This document shows, one piece after another, positions 37,542 through 47,852 of a stretch of 64,000 nt of DNA. The translations under genes were made by a program, and so were the position numbers. The notes under the pieces were generated by a model. That model had not been told where the DNA came from. It did not search any database and saw nothing but the letters and a program-made list of their open reading frames with translations. How positions within the stretch are numbered: the first letter of the stretch is position 1; every line of letters begins with the position of its first letter. The DNA is taken from positions 1-64,000 of the forward strand of contig NZ_JADEXQ010000007.1 of assembly GCF_015207035.1 (NCBI RefSeq), written 5' to 3'. This DNA is from Romeriopsis navalis LEGE 11480. Its GTDB lineage: Bacteria > Cyanobacteriota > Cyanobacteriia > Leptolyngbyales > Leptolyngbyaceae.

Positions 37542-37757
37542 CTATCCTGCAAGCTCCCACCAGCCAAAGAACGGCCCAATAAAGCGGATGGTGATCCACA
37601 GGAGGACCATGCTGCCGATACCCAGCCAGGCGCCCTTTGTTGTGGTTTCAACAAACTGTGTGCTTTGTTTTTTGGTGATCGGTAGCCAAGCGACAAACCG
37701 CTCATCTTGGCCGTACTTCTCACCGAGGAGTTCCTTGCGTCGTTTTGCTTCGCCCAT
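37542..37757 (-). CDS. DUF2839 family small membrane protein
   Basis: A 71-residue protein of a cyanobacterial family (DUF2839, recalled). It starts MGEAKRRKELLGEKYGQ, continues with LPITKKQSTQFVETTTKGAW and has one membrane helix (about residues 44-64) ending in FGWWELAG. Length is standard. Function is unknown. Confidence 0.92.
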   Translation of the reverse strand: MGEAKRRKELLGEKYGQDERFVAWLPITKKQSTQFVETTTKGAWLGIGSMVLLWITIRFIGPFFGWWELAG

Positions 37758-37873
37758 AGTTCAATGCTTTTTTGCTAGTGTTTCGATCGGTTTAATCCGG
37801 TGAATTAACTGGATTCGCATATTCCCCGATCATAAACGAGACGGAAGAGCATCAGCTCCCCTCGCAGCAAGGC

Positions 37874-39382
37874 TTAACGCAAATTGTAACGATCTAGAAA
37901 TAGATCGCCGTCAAAATAGCTCAGCCGCGCAAAGGGACTCAAAGCGGTGAGCACCTGCTCCCCATAACTGCGGAAAATTACGCGACTATCCAGCATTGCA
38001 ACGACGCCTTGAGCATCCCGGACGGGTGCGATCGACCGTTGTAACGTTGCTAAAGCGGCAGGGAGTAGGTATAAGCGGAACCAGTCTTGCCGTAATTTTT
38101 TGTAGTAACTAACGTGGCCCGCAACGATCGGGTGCTCCAGTGAGGGAATCGGTAATGTGGTCACAGCTAAAAGTTGGGGGGTAGGTAAGACGCGCTGCTG
38201 CCGCTGCCAAAATTCCCAATCGCAGACCAGGATGCCGTTTTCATCCAGGCAGGTTTGTTCCACTTGGACGCGTGAACCATATTCGGCAGCGAGAATTGCC
38301 CCAAGTTGGCTTTTTAATGGTGTGTCGTTAGTCAGGACTACGGAGAAGCCGCTGGGGTTGACGCTGAGCAACGAGCGTAACTCCTGCAGCATTTTCTCTT
38401 GATATTGGGGCGTATTGGGCAGTGGAATGCCCTCCGGCTGATAGAGCTGGATCATGGCGTCGTGACGATCCGGTGCAAATTTGAGGCAAGTCACATCCCC
38501 CAGTCCGATGCGCTCCCGGTAAATATTGGCATCGGTATCGAGGTCAATAGCTTCGCCGATTAATACCGTCGGTTGTTGTGACCAGGTACGGGCCAGCGCC
38601 GGGGCTAAATCGATCGGTGCGGTGTGGAGGGTGAAAACACCTTGAGGACGATTGACGGTAATCCAAGTGAGACTCTCTTGGCGTTCAAGTCGATCGATGA
38701 AGTGCGCCCAGGCTGTCGGGAGGGGGGTAATACTTTGGAGCCGCTGCGTGAGGTGAATCAACTGCTGACGTTCCGGCGCTTCTAGCAGATAGCAATTATA
38801 GGGATTCTCGGGATGCTGATAGATTTCACGGGTCAGCGAGACCCGCAAATCGCGAATTAAATCGAGTTGGTCGGGGCAGGCCAGCATCAAACTTTCCCAA
38901 TCGGGTGGCTGAATGCGGCAGGTGAGTTGCTCGCGAGTCCATGTTTCGAGATCATCAATGCCGTCCACAATGACGGGTATTTCGGTGGGGAATTTGCCAG
39001 TTTGATCGAGGCGATCGCGCAGCCAAACTTCCGGTGTTGTGATCAATAGCCCTTGGAAATTTTCATTGGGCCAATGCGCCGCAATTTCGATCGGTTTTGT
39101 CACGGCAATGCATTGTCGCAGACGAGGAATCTCCACCCGCATCAATCGCTGATGTAATTCCTGTGGGGCCACGAGGATGACCGGCCCTGACCACATCAGT
39201 AGAGGCACTAAATAACTCAGGCGATAGTGTCCCTGATGTGTACCGGTCTGCATCAACGCGCTGCGGCCCACTCGCAAGGCCCGCGCGACGAGCCGGGCCA
39301 TGGTCAGATGATGGACCCAATAGGGTTCGCCCTGCTGGCGCAGAAAATTGCGTAATTGCTGGTGGACTTCAGCTTCAATCAC
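37874..39382 (-). CDS. DinG/XPD-like helicase relative lacking Walker motifs
   Basis: A 502-residue protein with the outline of a DinG-type DNA helicase. A conserved C-terminal end is present: QGVVAMLDSRVIFRSYGEQVL, as in motif VI of DinG (D/G-x-G-x-x-x-x-LD-x-R-v...YG). At the place of Walker A (residues 47-53) the sequence reads GTHQGHY, without the Lys and Thr/Ser. The Walker B DEAH box is replaced by VDGIDD. The four iron-sulfur cysteines are also missing. It probably cannot hydrolyse ATP. It may keep DNA binding or a structural role. The start is a GTG at 39380-39382 with no obvious ribosome site. Confidence 0.75.
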   Translation of the reverse strand: MIEAEVHQQLRNFLRQQGEPYWVHHLTMARLVARALRVGRSALMQTGTHQGHYRLSYLVPLLMWSGPVILVAPQELHQRLMRVEIPRLRQCIAVTKPIEIAAHWPNENFQGLLITTPEVWLRDRLDQTGKFPTEIPVIVDGIDDLETWTREQLTCRIQPPDWESLMLACPDQLDLIRDLRVSLTREIYQHPENPYNCYLLEAPERQQLIHLTQRLQSITPLPTAWAHFIDRLERQESLTWITVNRPQGVFTLHTAPIDLAPALARTWSQQPTVLIGEAIDLDTDANIYRERIGLGDVTCLKFAPDRHDAMIQLYQPEGIPLPNTPQYQEKMLQELRSLLSVNPSGFSVVLTNDTPLKSQLGAILAAEYGSRVQVEQTCLDENGILVCDWEFWQRQQRVLPTPQLLAVTTLPIPSLEHPIVAGHVSYYKKLRQDWFRLYLLPAALATLQRSIAPVRDAQGVVAMLDSRVIFRSYGEQVLTALSPFARLSYFDGDLFLDRYNLR

Positions 39383-39907
39383 AAGAAGGGGTCGCTCGTG
39401 AGGTGGGTTAGGTTTATGATTCCCGGTGCGATAGAGACAGTTAAACTATTGATTCTGTTGTGTGATCTTGTGGGCCTTTATCATCGCTGGGCTCGCGCGT
39501 TCCGGCGGATGAGCCAGCTTTTGCTGTCGAATTGATGCTGTCCTTCATTGTGGCATAGTCCCTTGTCCCATGGGGAAACCGGCTCGGCTGATCATTGATG
39601 CGCGATCGGGTTGAGGCGGATCGGCTGAATTATTTTGCGGCTTGGCGATTTGCGGCGAAGCCTGGTCTTGGTGATCGTGGTGTTTCAAATTCTGCAACCG
39701 CCGCATGAGTCCATCGTGATCACCGCTATTAATTAACTAACGGTATTTCACCGCGTATTCACTGCTCTTTTGCGGCTAAGGGTGAGGATTGCACTTCATC
39801 CTTGGCGCTTTTCTTTTTCCGGTTGTGTGCAACTTGCTGGGGATAAGGATGGGAGCGGTCACCTGAAGAATGAACTGATATTTCGTTGCTGTTGAGGATA
39901 GTTGGTT
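39383..39907. other. Divergent intergenic, 525 bp, no gene seen
   Basis: It separates the DinG-like gene from the VWA gene and should hold both promoters. The only visible signal is GAGGAT (39894-39899), the ribosome site of the VWA gene. No frame of note and no palindrome that looks like an operator was found. Confidence 0.45.
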
Positions 39908-42055
39908 ATGCGATCGAATTCTGGAAGTTGGATTTTGAACAGACATAAACTGCGCCAGCTCGGCGCGCTGGGATTACTTTGCTGTACGTTGCCGATCGTC
40001 CCGACAGGGAGTAGCACCCATGCCACAGAAGTAGCCCGGAGTCTCCCCAAACCGCCATTGAGCAATATTTGCCGGGGTTCCCAACAGATTCAAACCAGCC
40101 ATCCGGATGTTCGTGCACTGAAATATTTAGCGAGTAAATATGATGTGAATTTACCCCTGGCGTTACCCCTTGATGCGGAGTCGATTACACAGTATGAATT
40201 TGCCCAAGCGTTGCAGTTTGTGATGCGGCGTAGTCGGCGACTGAGTCAGGCTGATCGCGCTACCCTGAAACGTTTGAGCCAGCGTTATAATCTCCAGCAA
40301 TTTACGGCTCGGGCGCAGCGGCGTTATTCAAACCGCGTCTTTAGTAGTGCAAAACCATCTGTTAGTGGCGCTGCTCCAGGCAGTCGGCCAGCCGCTCTGG
40401 CCCCACCCGCGGTCATGGCCCCCGCACCGATGGAAAAAGCATTGGTGAATCAAGTACCGGCCAAAAAGCCCAGTAGCGGACAATCCGCACCGAGTGCTGC
40501 CGCAGACCGATCGGGTATCACCAGTAGCCGCCGCAATCCGGAACGACCGCAGTCGCTTGTATCGGGACGCCTAATGCCGCGGCGCGAACGCCGGAAGGAC
40601 GCGGAGTATTGGCGACGTCAAGGCCAACCCGGTAATACTGAAGGCTACAGCGCGATTACCGAGAATCCCTTCCTTCAACCTTCGAGTGATCCACTTTCGA
40701 CGTTCTCGATCGATGTTGATACTGCTGCCTACAGTAATATGCGTCGTTTTCTGAGTCGGGGTGCAATGCCACCGAAGGACGCAATTCGGGTAGAAGAACT
40801 GATTAATTACTTTCCCTATAACTATAGTCAGCCGCGTGGCGATCAGCCCTTTTCCGTCAATACGGCTGTCGTGAAGACGCCCTGGAATCCCCAACATAAG
40901 TTAGTTCGGATTGGATTGCAGGGTAAGCAACTAGAGAAAACACCTCCCAGCAACTTGGTCTTTTTGCTTGATGTCTCGGGGTCGATGAACTCACCGAACA
41001 AGCTGCCGCTGCTGAAGCAGTCAATGTGTTTACTCGTAAATCAGCTATCGGCGAAAGATAATGTGTCGATCGTCGTTTATGCGGGCAGTTCTGGTGTGGT
41101 ACTGCCTCCGACCCCAGGGGATCAAAAAGCCAAAATCATGTCGGCGTTTGAACGTTTAGAAGCTGGTGGTTCGACGGCGGGGGGAGCAGGAATTGAGCTG
41201 GCTTATAAACAAGCCCAAAAAGCCTTTATTAAAGGTGGCAATAACCGCGTTATTTTGGCAACCGATGGTGACTTTAATGTGGGGCCATCGAGTAATGCCG
41301 CCTTGGTGCGGATGATCGAACAAAAGCGTGATCAAGGTGTCTTTTTGACCGTGCTTGGTTTCGGTACCGGGAATTACAAAGATAGCAAGATGGAGCAGTT
41401 GGCGAATAAAGGTAATGGCAACTATGCTTACATCGATACGCTTGCCGAAGCGAAGAAAGTGCTGGTCAAAGACCTGCGAGGGACATTATTCACGATCGCC
41501 AAAGACGTTAAAATCCAAGTTGAGTTCAACCCGTCGAAAGTCCAGGCTTACCGCTTGATCGGTTACGAAAACCGGGCGCTCCGGGCCCAGGATTTCAATG
41601 ATGACAAAAAAGACGCAGGAGAAATTGGTGCAGGCCACCGTGTCACGGCGCTGTATGAAGTTGTCCCAACTGGCGTTAAGGGGGACTTCAAGCGACCCTC
41701 GATCGACCCACTGAAGTATCAAACAGTTGCGCCAGCCACCAAACCGGCTAACAGCAGCGACGAACTGATGCAGGTCAAACTGCGTTATAAAGCGCCCGAC
41801 GGCAACACCAGTAAACTGATTTCTCAGCCCATCATGGATCAAGTTAACAAAGGCGATCGCGACCTGCAATTCTCCTCGGCCGTCGCCCTGTTTGGCATGG
41901 TGTTACGGGATTCGGAATATAAAGGTGATGCCGGAATTGCGGATGTGTTGCAACTGGCGCAAGCCGGACGTGGGGATGACCCGGATGGCTATCGATCGGA
42001 GTTTATTCGCTTGGTCCAACGCTATGAGCAAATCCGCGATCGCCAAGATAACTAA
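39908..42055 (+). CDS. YfbK-type von Willebrand factor A protein
   Basis: A 715-residue exported protein. Residues 15-40 form a signal peptide. Residues 60-130 resemble an S-layer-homology-like helical segment, followed by a 130-residue Pro/Ser/Arg-rich linker. Then comes the YfbK module: the block PLSTFSIDVDTAAYSNMRRF, a VWA domain with a complete metal site (DVSGSMNSP, Thr in GGSTAGG, Asp in ATDGDFN), and the DUF3520-type end that covers the last 180 residues. Members bind metal and ligands at the cell surface; the actual ligand is unknown. The ATG at 39908 is preferred to the TTG at 39902. Confidence 0.9.
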   Translation: MRSNSGSWILNRHKLRQLGALGLLCCTLPIVPTGSSTHATEVARSLPKPPLSNICRGSQQIQTSHPDVRALKYLASKYDVNLPLALPLDAESITQYEFAQALQFVMRRSRRLSQADRATLKRLSQRYNLQQFTARAQRRYSNRVFSSAKPSVSGAAPGSRPAALAPPAVMAPAPMEKALVNQVPAKKPSSGQSAPSAAADRSGITSSRRNPERPQSLVSGRLMPRRERRKDAEYWRRQGQPGNTEGYSAITENPFLQPSSDPLSTFSIDVDTAAYSNMRRFLSRGAMPPKDAIRVEELINYFPYNYSQPRGDQPFSVNTAVVKTPWNPQHKLVRIGLQGKQLEKTPPSNLVFLLDVSGSMNSPNKLPLLKQSMCLLVNQLSAKDNVSIVVYAGSSGVVLPPTPGDQKAKIMSAFERLEAGGSTAGGAGIELAYKQAQKAFIKGGNNRVILATDGDFNVGPSSNAALVRMIEQKRDQGVFLTVLGFGTGNYKDSKMEQLANKGNGNYAYIDTLAEAKKVLVKDLRGTLFTIAKDVKIQVEFNPSKVQAYRLIGYENRALRAQDFNDDKKDAGEIGAGHRVTALYEVVPTGVKGDFKRPSIDPLKYQTVAPATKPANSSDELMQVKLRYKAPDGNTSKLISQPIMDQVNKGDRDLQFSSAVALFGMVLRDSEYKGDAGIADVLQLAQAGRGDDPDGYRSEFIRLVQRYEQIRDRQDN

Positions 42056-42141
42056 ACCGTTGCGGTGGATTCCGGTGTTGGGGGTGACACCATACTTCCC
42101 TAATACCGGAATCAAATCTCCCGCCTAACTTCGCTCAGCAG

Positions 42142-42176
42142 AAAGGGGCTGATCAGACTTCTGATCAGCCCCTTTT
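42142..42176. terminator. Strong bidirectional terminator, VWA gene / ribBA
   Basis: AAAGGGGCTGATCAG (42142-42156), loop ACTT, and its full complement (42161-42175), with an A run before and T run after. It lies between two convergent genes. Confidence 0.95.
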
Positions 42177-42214
42177 CTTTTATCCTCACTTATGGCATTG
42201 CTGTAGGCCTACGC

Positions 42215-43957
42215 CTAAGCACTTTCCTGGCTAATGACTTTCTGGGTCTCGCGCTTTTTTACAGTTTTGGATAGACAGTAAATGACCTGCAGCTGCCAAA
42301 TGTCAGGTTTGACGGTTGAAAGCTGCTCTAATGGCAACATTGTGCGATCGATCTGTACCTGTAAGCCGCTCAATGGATCACTGCCACCGGCGAGGAGAAA
42401 CGATAGGTTATCCACATGCTCCCAGTTGATCAGATAAATCAACAATTGACGCACGGCCTGATGATAGGGGTGTTCGGGGTTGGCATACCAGTTGGGATTG
42501 TCCCCGATCGATTGTTCCGTACCGAGAGTCACAATCAGTGATGCTTGTCCTAATAACGCGGAAGCGACCGGCCGGGTTTCTTCCTTGAGCATCAAGCCAC
42601 ATTCCCGCGCGACAAACCGCAACTTTTCGAGTCGCTCATAACGTTCGGTTAACGAATGTGGCTGGTCCTGCCACCGCACCGCTAAAGTCAGCAGTGAACT
42701 CCGCATGAACAAATGACCCAGCTTTTCGGCTTTGGTCGTTAAATAGGCTGAGTTGAATGGATTGGCTTCGATCAGCAAGGGTACGCGATCGACCATTTCC
42801 AAACCGTAGCCTTTGAGTCCGGCAATCTTGCGGGGATTATTTGTAATCAACCGGAGTTGACGCACACCCAAGTCGCTGAGAATTTGGGCTCCAACGCCAT
42901 AGTCGCGGAGGTCAGCAGCAAACCCGAGGTGCTCGTTCGCTTCCACGGTATCCATTCCGAGGTCTTGGAGGGAGTAGGCTTTGAGTTTATTGACTAAACC
43001 GATACCACGTCCTTCTTGACGGAGATAGACGACAACGCCTTTGCCGGCATGTTCAATCATTTTCAGGGCCGCTTGAAGCTGTCCACGACAGTCACAGCGC
43101 ATGGAGCCCAGAGCATCACCGGTGAGACATTCGGAATGCACTCGCACCATGATCGGTTCATCCTGGAATGTGGCTGGATCACCTTTGACGATCGCAATAT
43201 GCTCGGTATCGTCTAAGCGATTGCGGTAAGCGTATACGTCAAATTGGCCAAACTGTGACGGCAACCGGGTAACGGCTTCGCGCTCCACAAACCGCTCGTG
43301 TTTTAAGCGGTAGCTAATTAAATCAGCAATACTAATCAGCTTTAAATCTTGTTCCTGCGCATATTCAATCAGCTCTGGCAAGCGTGACATTGTCCCATCA
43401 GGATTCTGAATTTCACAAATCACCCCAGCTGGCGCCAGCCCTGCTAAGCGAGATAAATCGACGGCGGCTTCGGTATGGCCCGCCCGCTTGAGTACGCCAC
43501 CATCTTTCGCTCGCAGTGGAAAAATATGTCCTGGACGGCGTAAATCGGCGGGTTGGGTGTTCTCATCGAGAATGACTTGAATCGTGCGGGAGCGATCCTC
43601 CGCCGAAATCCCTGTGCTCACACCGAACTTGGGTGAGGCATCGACACTGACTGTGAACGCAGTTTGATTGGGGTCAGTATTATTGGTGACCATGAGCGGA
43701 ATATCCAACTCATCCAATCGTTCACCCGTCATCGATAAACAAATTAAGCCACGTGCTTCAACCGCCATAAAGTTGATCATCTCTGGTGTGGCAAATTCGG
43801 CCGCACAGATCAGATCGCCTTCATTTTCACGATTTTCATCGTCAACGACGACAATAGCTTTGCCTAACTTGAGATCAGCTAGCGCATCTTCAATCGGATC
43901 AAACACAAGGGATGAGGAAGTAAATCTGGATTCAGTCAGTCTGATTGAGAAATTCAA
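42215..43957 (-). CDS. ribBA: Bifunctional DHBP synthase / GTP cyclohydrolase II
   Basis: A 580-residue fusion of the two entry enzymes of riboflavin synthesis. Residues 20-225 are the RibB part ([11 protein letters not shown], and HTEAAVDL with the catalytic His). Residues 230-430 are the RibA part, with three zinc Cys in [18 protein letters not shown] and the RQEGRGIGL loop. The last 140 residues are an extra domain typical of cyanobacterial RibBA, function unknown. The start is a TTG at 43955-43957; the next upstream in-frame codons include a stop, and a GTG 54 bases inside is the alternative. It is divergent from argC, a common cyanobacterial arrangement. Confidence 0.95.
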   Translation of the reverse strand: MNFSIRLTESRFTSSSLVFDPIEDALADLKLGKAIVVVDDENRENEGDLICAAEFATPEMINFMAVEARGLICLSMTGERLDELDIPLMVTNNTDPNQTAFTVSVDASPKFGVSTGISAEDRSRTIQVILDENTQPADLRRPGHIFPLRAKDGGVLKRAGHTEAAVDLSRLAGLAPAGVICEIQNPDGTMSRLPELIEYAQEQDLKLISIADLISYRLKHERFVEREAVTRLPSQFGQFDVYAYRNRLDDTEHIAIVKGDPATFQDEPIMVRVHSECLTGDALGSMRCDCRGQLQAALKMIEHAGKGVVVYLRQEGRGIGLVNKLKAYSLQDLGMDTVEANEHLGFAADLRDYGVGAQILSDLGVRQLRLITNNPRKIAGLKGYGLEMVDRVPLLIEANPFNSAYLTTKAEKLGHLFMRSSLLTLAVRWQDQPHSLTERYERLEKLRFVARECGLMLKEETRPVASALLGQASLIVTLGTEQSIGDNPNWYANPEHPYHQAVRQLLIYLINWEHVDNLSFLLAGGSDPLSGLQVQIDRTMLPLEQLSTVKPDIWQLQVIYCLSKTVKKRETQKVISQESA

Positions 43958-44324
43958 GGCGGAACACCATTAAGTTTTGTATAGCCTTATAAGTTCATTC
44001 TAAGACCCTATTTTGGTAGTGACCATGGATCAATCACCAGCAGATGCGTATCAGCATGAACTAATTCCTTAACGAGAGTCAAGTATTGTTTAGAACATTC
44101 GATACTGAGGACCTTGAATCTTGACCATAAGGTTTTAGCTAGGATATTCAGTAAATTCCGCACCCGACATATCTACTCTAGGATAGATGACACGCGCGGA
44201 AAAATAAAGGCCTGTAACGGGAGAGGTGCTCAAACACCACTGATCATGACCGGCTTCCCCTATTGCCCCATCGGCATTACAATGCAGCAACATTGGTTCA
44301 ATATTCTTGTTTCTGGTTAAGCAA
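43958..44324. other. Divergent intergenic ribBA / argC, 367 bp
   Basis: It holds both promoters. I looked for an FMN riboswitch upstream of ribBA and found no match to its conserved core. No gene is seen. Confidence 0.45.
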
Positions 44325-45383
44325 ATGGGTGACTTAGGCGCTGTTTCAGTTGGGATTGTCGGTGCTTCCGGGTACGGTGGTGTGCAGTTGGTGCGCTTGA
44401 TTTTGGAGCATCCCCATTTGAAGCTGACCTACCTTGGGGGTGATAGCAGTGCTGGAAAATCATTTGGTGAACTATACCCCCATTTAGCCCATGCGGTAGA
44501 TCTAAAAGTCGAAAAAATCGACGTTGATCTCATTGCTGAGCGGGCGGAAGTTGTGTTCATGGGCTTGCCAAATGGCATTGCCTGCGGTTTAGCGCCCCAA
44601 CTTTTAGCCAAGGGCTGCAAAGTTTTAGATCTATCGGCGGATTACCGCTTCTGGAACCTTGAGACCTATGAATATCACTATGGGATTAAGCGATCGGATA
44701 ATACCGTGGCCGAGATGGCGGTTTATGGTTTGCCAGAATTGTATCGGCGCGAAATTCAGGAAGCGCAATTAGTTGGTTGCCCGGGTTGTTATCCGACGGC
44801 AAGTTTATTGGCTTTGGCACCGCTACTAAAGCAGGGATTGATTGTGCCGGATACAGCTATTGTGGATGCGAAGTCGGGTACTTCCGGCGCCGGTCGGACG
44901 CCAAAAGTGGGCTCCTTGTTAGCGGAAGCCGACAATTCGATCGCCCCCTATGGTGTTGCCCGACATCGACATACTCCAGAAATTGAGCAGATTGGGGGTG
45001 ATTTGGCGGGACGCGAAGTCCGGATTCAATTTACGCCGCATTTAGTGCCGATGGTGCGCGGCATTTTAGCAACGGTCTATGGCACGATGCGTGATCCTGG
45101 CCTGGTGCGGGAAGATTTGTTCACGATTTATAATGCGTTTTATCGCAATGCACCTTGGGTGCGGTTGTTGCCATCGGGGACCTATCCTCAAACGAAGTGG
45201 GCCTATGGGACTAATGCTTGTTATATCAGTGTGGAAGTGGATCAGCGCACCGATCGTGTGATTGTCATGTCCGTGATTGATAATTTGATGAAAGGCCAAG
45301 CGAGTCAGGCGATTCAGTGTTTGAATATCATGATGGGATGGGATGACATGTTAGGCTTGCCGCAGCTTTCGATCTATCCCTAG
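44325..45383 (+). CDS. argC: N-acetyl-gamma-glutamyl-phosphate reductase
   Basis: A 352-residue NADPH-dependent enzyme of arginine synthesis. The dinucleotide fold [10 protein letters not shown] is near the start; LSADYRF and the active-site Cys in [11 protein letters not shown] are present, and the His of [10 protein letters not shown] completes the pair. Length is normal for the type-1 family. The ATG at 44325 is preferred to a TTG 18 bases earlier. Other arg genes are not in the window, as usual in cyanobacteria where they are scattered. Confidence 0.97.
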   Translation: MGDLGAVSVGIVGASGYGGVQLVRLILEHPHLKLTYLGGDSSAGKSFGELYPHLAHAVDLKVEKIDVDLIAERAEVVFMGLPNGIACGLAPQLLAKGCKVLDLSADYRFWNLETYEYHYGIKRSDNTVAEMAVYGLPELYRREIQEAQLVGCPGCYPTASLLALAPLLKQGLIVPDTAIVDAKSGTSGAGRTPKVGSLLAEADNSIAPYGVARHRHTPEIEQIGGDLAGREVRIQFTPHLVPMVRGILATVYGTMRDPGLVREDLFTIYNAFYRNAPWVRLLPSGTYPQTKWAYGTNACYISVEVDQRTDRVIVMSVIDNLMKGQASQAIQCLNIMMGWDDMLGLPQLSIYP

Positions 45384-45754
45384 TTAGATATTTGGAGGAA
45401 GGTTCGTTAACCTTCCGGATGTTCCGTGGTTTGCCCGTAGTAATAAATGGTAGATGCACCCTGACTTACCCCCGAAGGACTTGATCCTTTGGGGTTTCTC
45501 CTTTTTAAAGGGTCTGCACCTGAAAATATTTCGAGCGGATTTGTCTGGACAGTGGCCGTAGGTTGCGCTTGCGATCGGTAGCACTGAGTTCAGTTGGAGG
45601 ATTTCCCAGCTTCACTTTGGCTTCCCGATTGATGCGGCCATCGGATAGTGATGGTATTCGTTAGCCCGCGAGTTGATTCGAGGGCGACTCGAAAGTATTG
45701 GCAATCTCAATCGGCCACGCTGAAGTGAAAGTTGAATCTGATCCTGCTCATTCG
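45384..45754. other. Intergenic argC / lgt, 371 bp
   Basis: It contains two hairpins. The first, 45397-45404/45409-45416 (GGAAGGTT, CGTT loop), has no T run. The second is listed as a terminator. No gene is seen. Confidence 0.5.
45470..45506 (+). terminator. Terminator after argC
   Basis: CCCCGAAGGA (45470-45479) and TCCTTTGGGG (45485-45494) pair with one G-U position, 5-base loop, followed by a T-rich tract (TTTCTCCTTTTT). It lies 87 bases after the argC stop. Confidence 0.75.
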
Positions 45755-46600
45755 CTATTCGCCTTTGATGACATCCGGTAATGGTTGGCGCTTTCCATAG
45801 AGCCACCATAAGCCTGCAGCTCCGATCGTAATGCCGATCGCGCTGACGAGTTGCGCCACACGAATTTCACCGAACATGAGACTATCGGTGCGCAGACCTT
45901 CAATCCAGATGCGACCGCCGCTATAGGCCAGGAAGTAAATGAGAAAAATTGTGCCGCTTTTCAAGGGGTTGGTGCGATCGCGTTTGAATAGCCACAGTAA
46001 ACCGAGGAAGACGATAAAATTCCAAACTGATTCGTAGAGAAAGGTTGGGTGATAATAGGCCACGTCTGCCATGCCGACGGGTCGTTGCGCTGCCGGAATC
46101 AAGAGTTTCCACGGTAAATTGGTCGGTGCGCCGTAGGCTTCGGAGTTAAAGAAATTGCCCCAGCGACCGATCGCTTGGCCTAGTGCCACCGCCGGTGCGA
46201 CAACATCCGCAATCCGCCAGAAAGCAATTTGTTTCACCTTGGCAAATCCGATCGCCGCCAGAATGCCCCCAATAATTGCACCATGAATTGCGATACCGCC
46301 CTGCCAAATAGCGATAATTTGTTCGGGATTTTGAGCATATTGCGGCCACTGAAAAGTGACGTAATAAATCCGAGCGCAGATCACCGCGGCGGGGACCATC
46401 CAAATAGGTAAATCGGCAATGACCTCGGGGCTGATGGCGCGTCTTGGGGCGAGGCGCTCGATCAGAAACACGCCGATTAACACGGCGGCGGAAATGAGTA
46501 AGCCGTACCAACGCACTTGAAGTGGACCCAAATTAAACAAAATCGGGCCGGGTGAAGTGAACTCAAAGGCGAGGATGGGTGAAATGAGGAGTTGTATCAC
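45755..46600 (-). CDS. lgt: Prolipoprotein diacylglyceryl transferase
   Basis: A 281-residue inner-membrane enzyme with about seven membrane helices. It attaches diacylglycerol to the lipobox Cys of lipoproteins, the first step of their maturation. The family signature GRWGNFFNSEAYG (about residues 145-157) and an essential Arg in GLRTDSL near residue 240 are present. The start is a GTG at 46598-46600; no in-frame ATG gives a full first helix. A 73-base gap separates it from the histidine kinase gene, same strand, so both may be one unit. Confidence 0.97.
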   Translation of the reverse strand: MIQLLISPILAFEFTSPGPILFNLGPLQVRWYGLLISAAVLIGVFLIERLAPRRAISPEVIADLPIWMVPAAVICARIYYVTFQWPQYAQNPEQIIAIWQGGIAIHGAIIGGILAAIGFAKVKQIAFWRIADVVAPAVALGQAIGRWGNFFNSEAYGAPTNLPWKLLIPAAQRPVGMADVAYYHPTFLYESVWNFIVFLGLLWLFKRDRTNPLKSGTIFLIYFLAYSGGRIWIEGLRTDSLMFGEIRVAQLVSAIGITIGAAGLWWLYGKRQPLPDVIKGE

Positions 46601-46673
46601 GGATAGAACTGATAAGTAGCAGCGTGCTCAGCCCCTAACGATAGCATGGGTGTGGGAACCCCAGCGTGATGCC

Positions 46674-47852
46674 TTAAGCGGCAATCGGCAGGTGGACTGT
46701 GAATTTGCTGCCTTCCGCTTCGATCGATTCGACGGTGATATAACCTTGATGTAATTCGACTAAGCGACGGCTTAGGGCCAGTCCGAGTCCAGTGCCAATA
46801 TTGCTGCGCTTGCCTTGACTACGGACATTCTGGCTATGACGACTCGGAATTTGCTGGAATGGCTGGAATAATCGATTTTGCTGATTCTGGGGAATCCCAA
46901 TGCCTTCATCCCAGACACAAAGGGAAATCATATTATCGATTTTTTCCGTCCGTACGCCGATTTTGCCTCCATCTTCTGAGAACTTAATCGCATTTGTCAG
47001 GAGGTTAATTAAGACCTGGCGCAGTCGGAGTTCATCGGCTGGAAGTTGTAACTCTTTGAGGGCCGTTTGATCAATTGTAATGTCCCGCATCCGGGCTTGT
47101 TCGCTGACCAACTCAATGGCACTTTCGCAAACGTCGCGTAAATCCGTCGGCTCGATTTCTAATTCCATTTGACCCGCCTCAATTTTCGAGAGGTCGAGGA
47201 TGTCATTAATTAAATTCAGCAAATGCTGTCCACTGCGGTGGATTTGGCCAATGTACTGGCCTTGCTTCAAATTTAACTTACCGAAGATTTGTTTTTCGAG
47301 GACCGAGGAGAAACCCAGAATTGAAGTGAGCGGTGTGCGCAACTCATGGGACATGTGGGCCAGGAAATCGGACTTCAGCTTGTTCGATCGTTCGAGCTCA
47401 AGTTCGCGTTGTTTTTGACTGGTAATGTCGCGGACCACAAATGAGATGCCGATGACTTTGCCGGATTCATCTCGGACACCGCTGGCCGTGATGGCTGTGA
47501 TGAACGTTTCGCCGGTCGATTTCTTGGCGGTGACTTCACCTTGCCAGGCACTCAGAATAGCCCGGCGGATGACGACGTTTAAGGCGAGCTCATCGGTGAA
47601 AAGTGCGGAAATATAGTAGTTGGTTGGTGCGAGGGGAACAAGTCGAAACAGTCGTTCAGTCGATTGATTGACATACTTTACGCGACCGACAGTATCCGTG
47701 ACGATAAAACTGTCTTGTAAAGCTTCAACGGCCCTAGAGAGCAGCATTTCCTTTGATTCAGGTGGATTGCTGCGTGATGTGAGATGCATCGGACGATGAT
47801 TTTCAGTGAGACGATTTTCAGTGGGACGATTTTCAGTAACAGTGTTCAACAT
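46674..47852 (-). CDS. PAS-domain sensor histidine kinase
   Basis: A 392-residue soluble hybrid-type sensor kinase with a PAS domain (about 35-150), a HisKA domain with phosphoacceptor His in AHMSHELRTPLTS, and a complete HATPase domain (N box LINLLTNAIKFSE, G1 WDEGIGIP, G2 GTGLGLAL). It lacks membrane helices and a receiver domain, so it is a cytosolic sensor whose partner is elsewhere. The extreme N-terminus carries a triple TENR(L/P)-like repeat from a 15-bp DNA repeat. Unlike the other two kinase-like proteins in this window, it has all active residues. Confidence 0.93.
   Translation of the reverse strand: MLNTVTENRPTENRLTENHRPMHLTSRSNPPESKEMLLSRAVEALQDSFIVTDTVGRVKYVNQSTERLFRLVPLAPTNYYISALFTDELALNVVIRRAILSAWQGEVTAKKSTGETFITAITASGVRDESGKVIGISFVVRDITSQKQRELELERSNKLKSDFLAHMSHELRTPLTSILGFSSVLEKQIFGKLNLKQGQYIGQIHRSGQHLLNLINDILDLSKIEAGQMELEIEPTDLRDVCESAIELVSEQARMRDITIDQTALKELQLPADELRLRQVLINLLTNAIKFSEDGGKIGVRTEKIDNMISLCVWDEGIGIPQNQQNRLFQPFQQIPSRHSQNVRSQGKRSNIGTGLGLALSRRLVELHQGYITVESIEAEGSKFTVHLPIAA
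47798..47842. repeat. 15-bp tandem repeat, three copies
   Basis: Units 47798-47812, 47813-47827 and 47828-47842 read GATTTTCAGTG(A/G)GAC with changes only in the third. On the minus strand they code for the TEN(R/H) repeats at the N-terminus of the kinase. Confidence 0.85.

Noticed and set aside
43958-44324. Possible FMN riboswitch ahead of ribBA
   Set aside because: The conserved FMN-element core sequences are absent.
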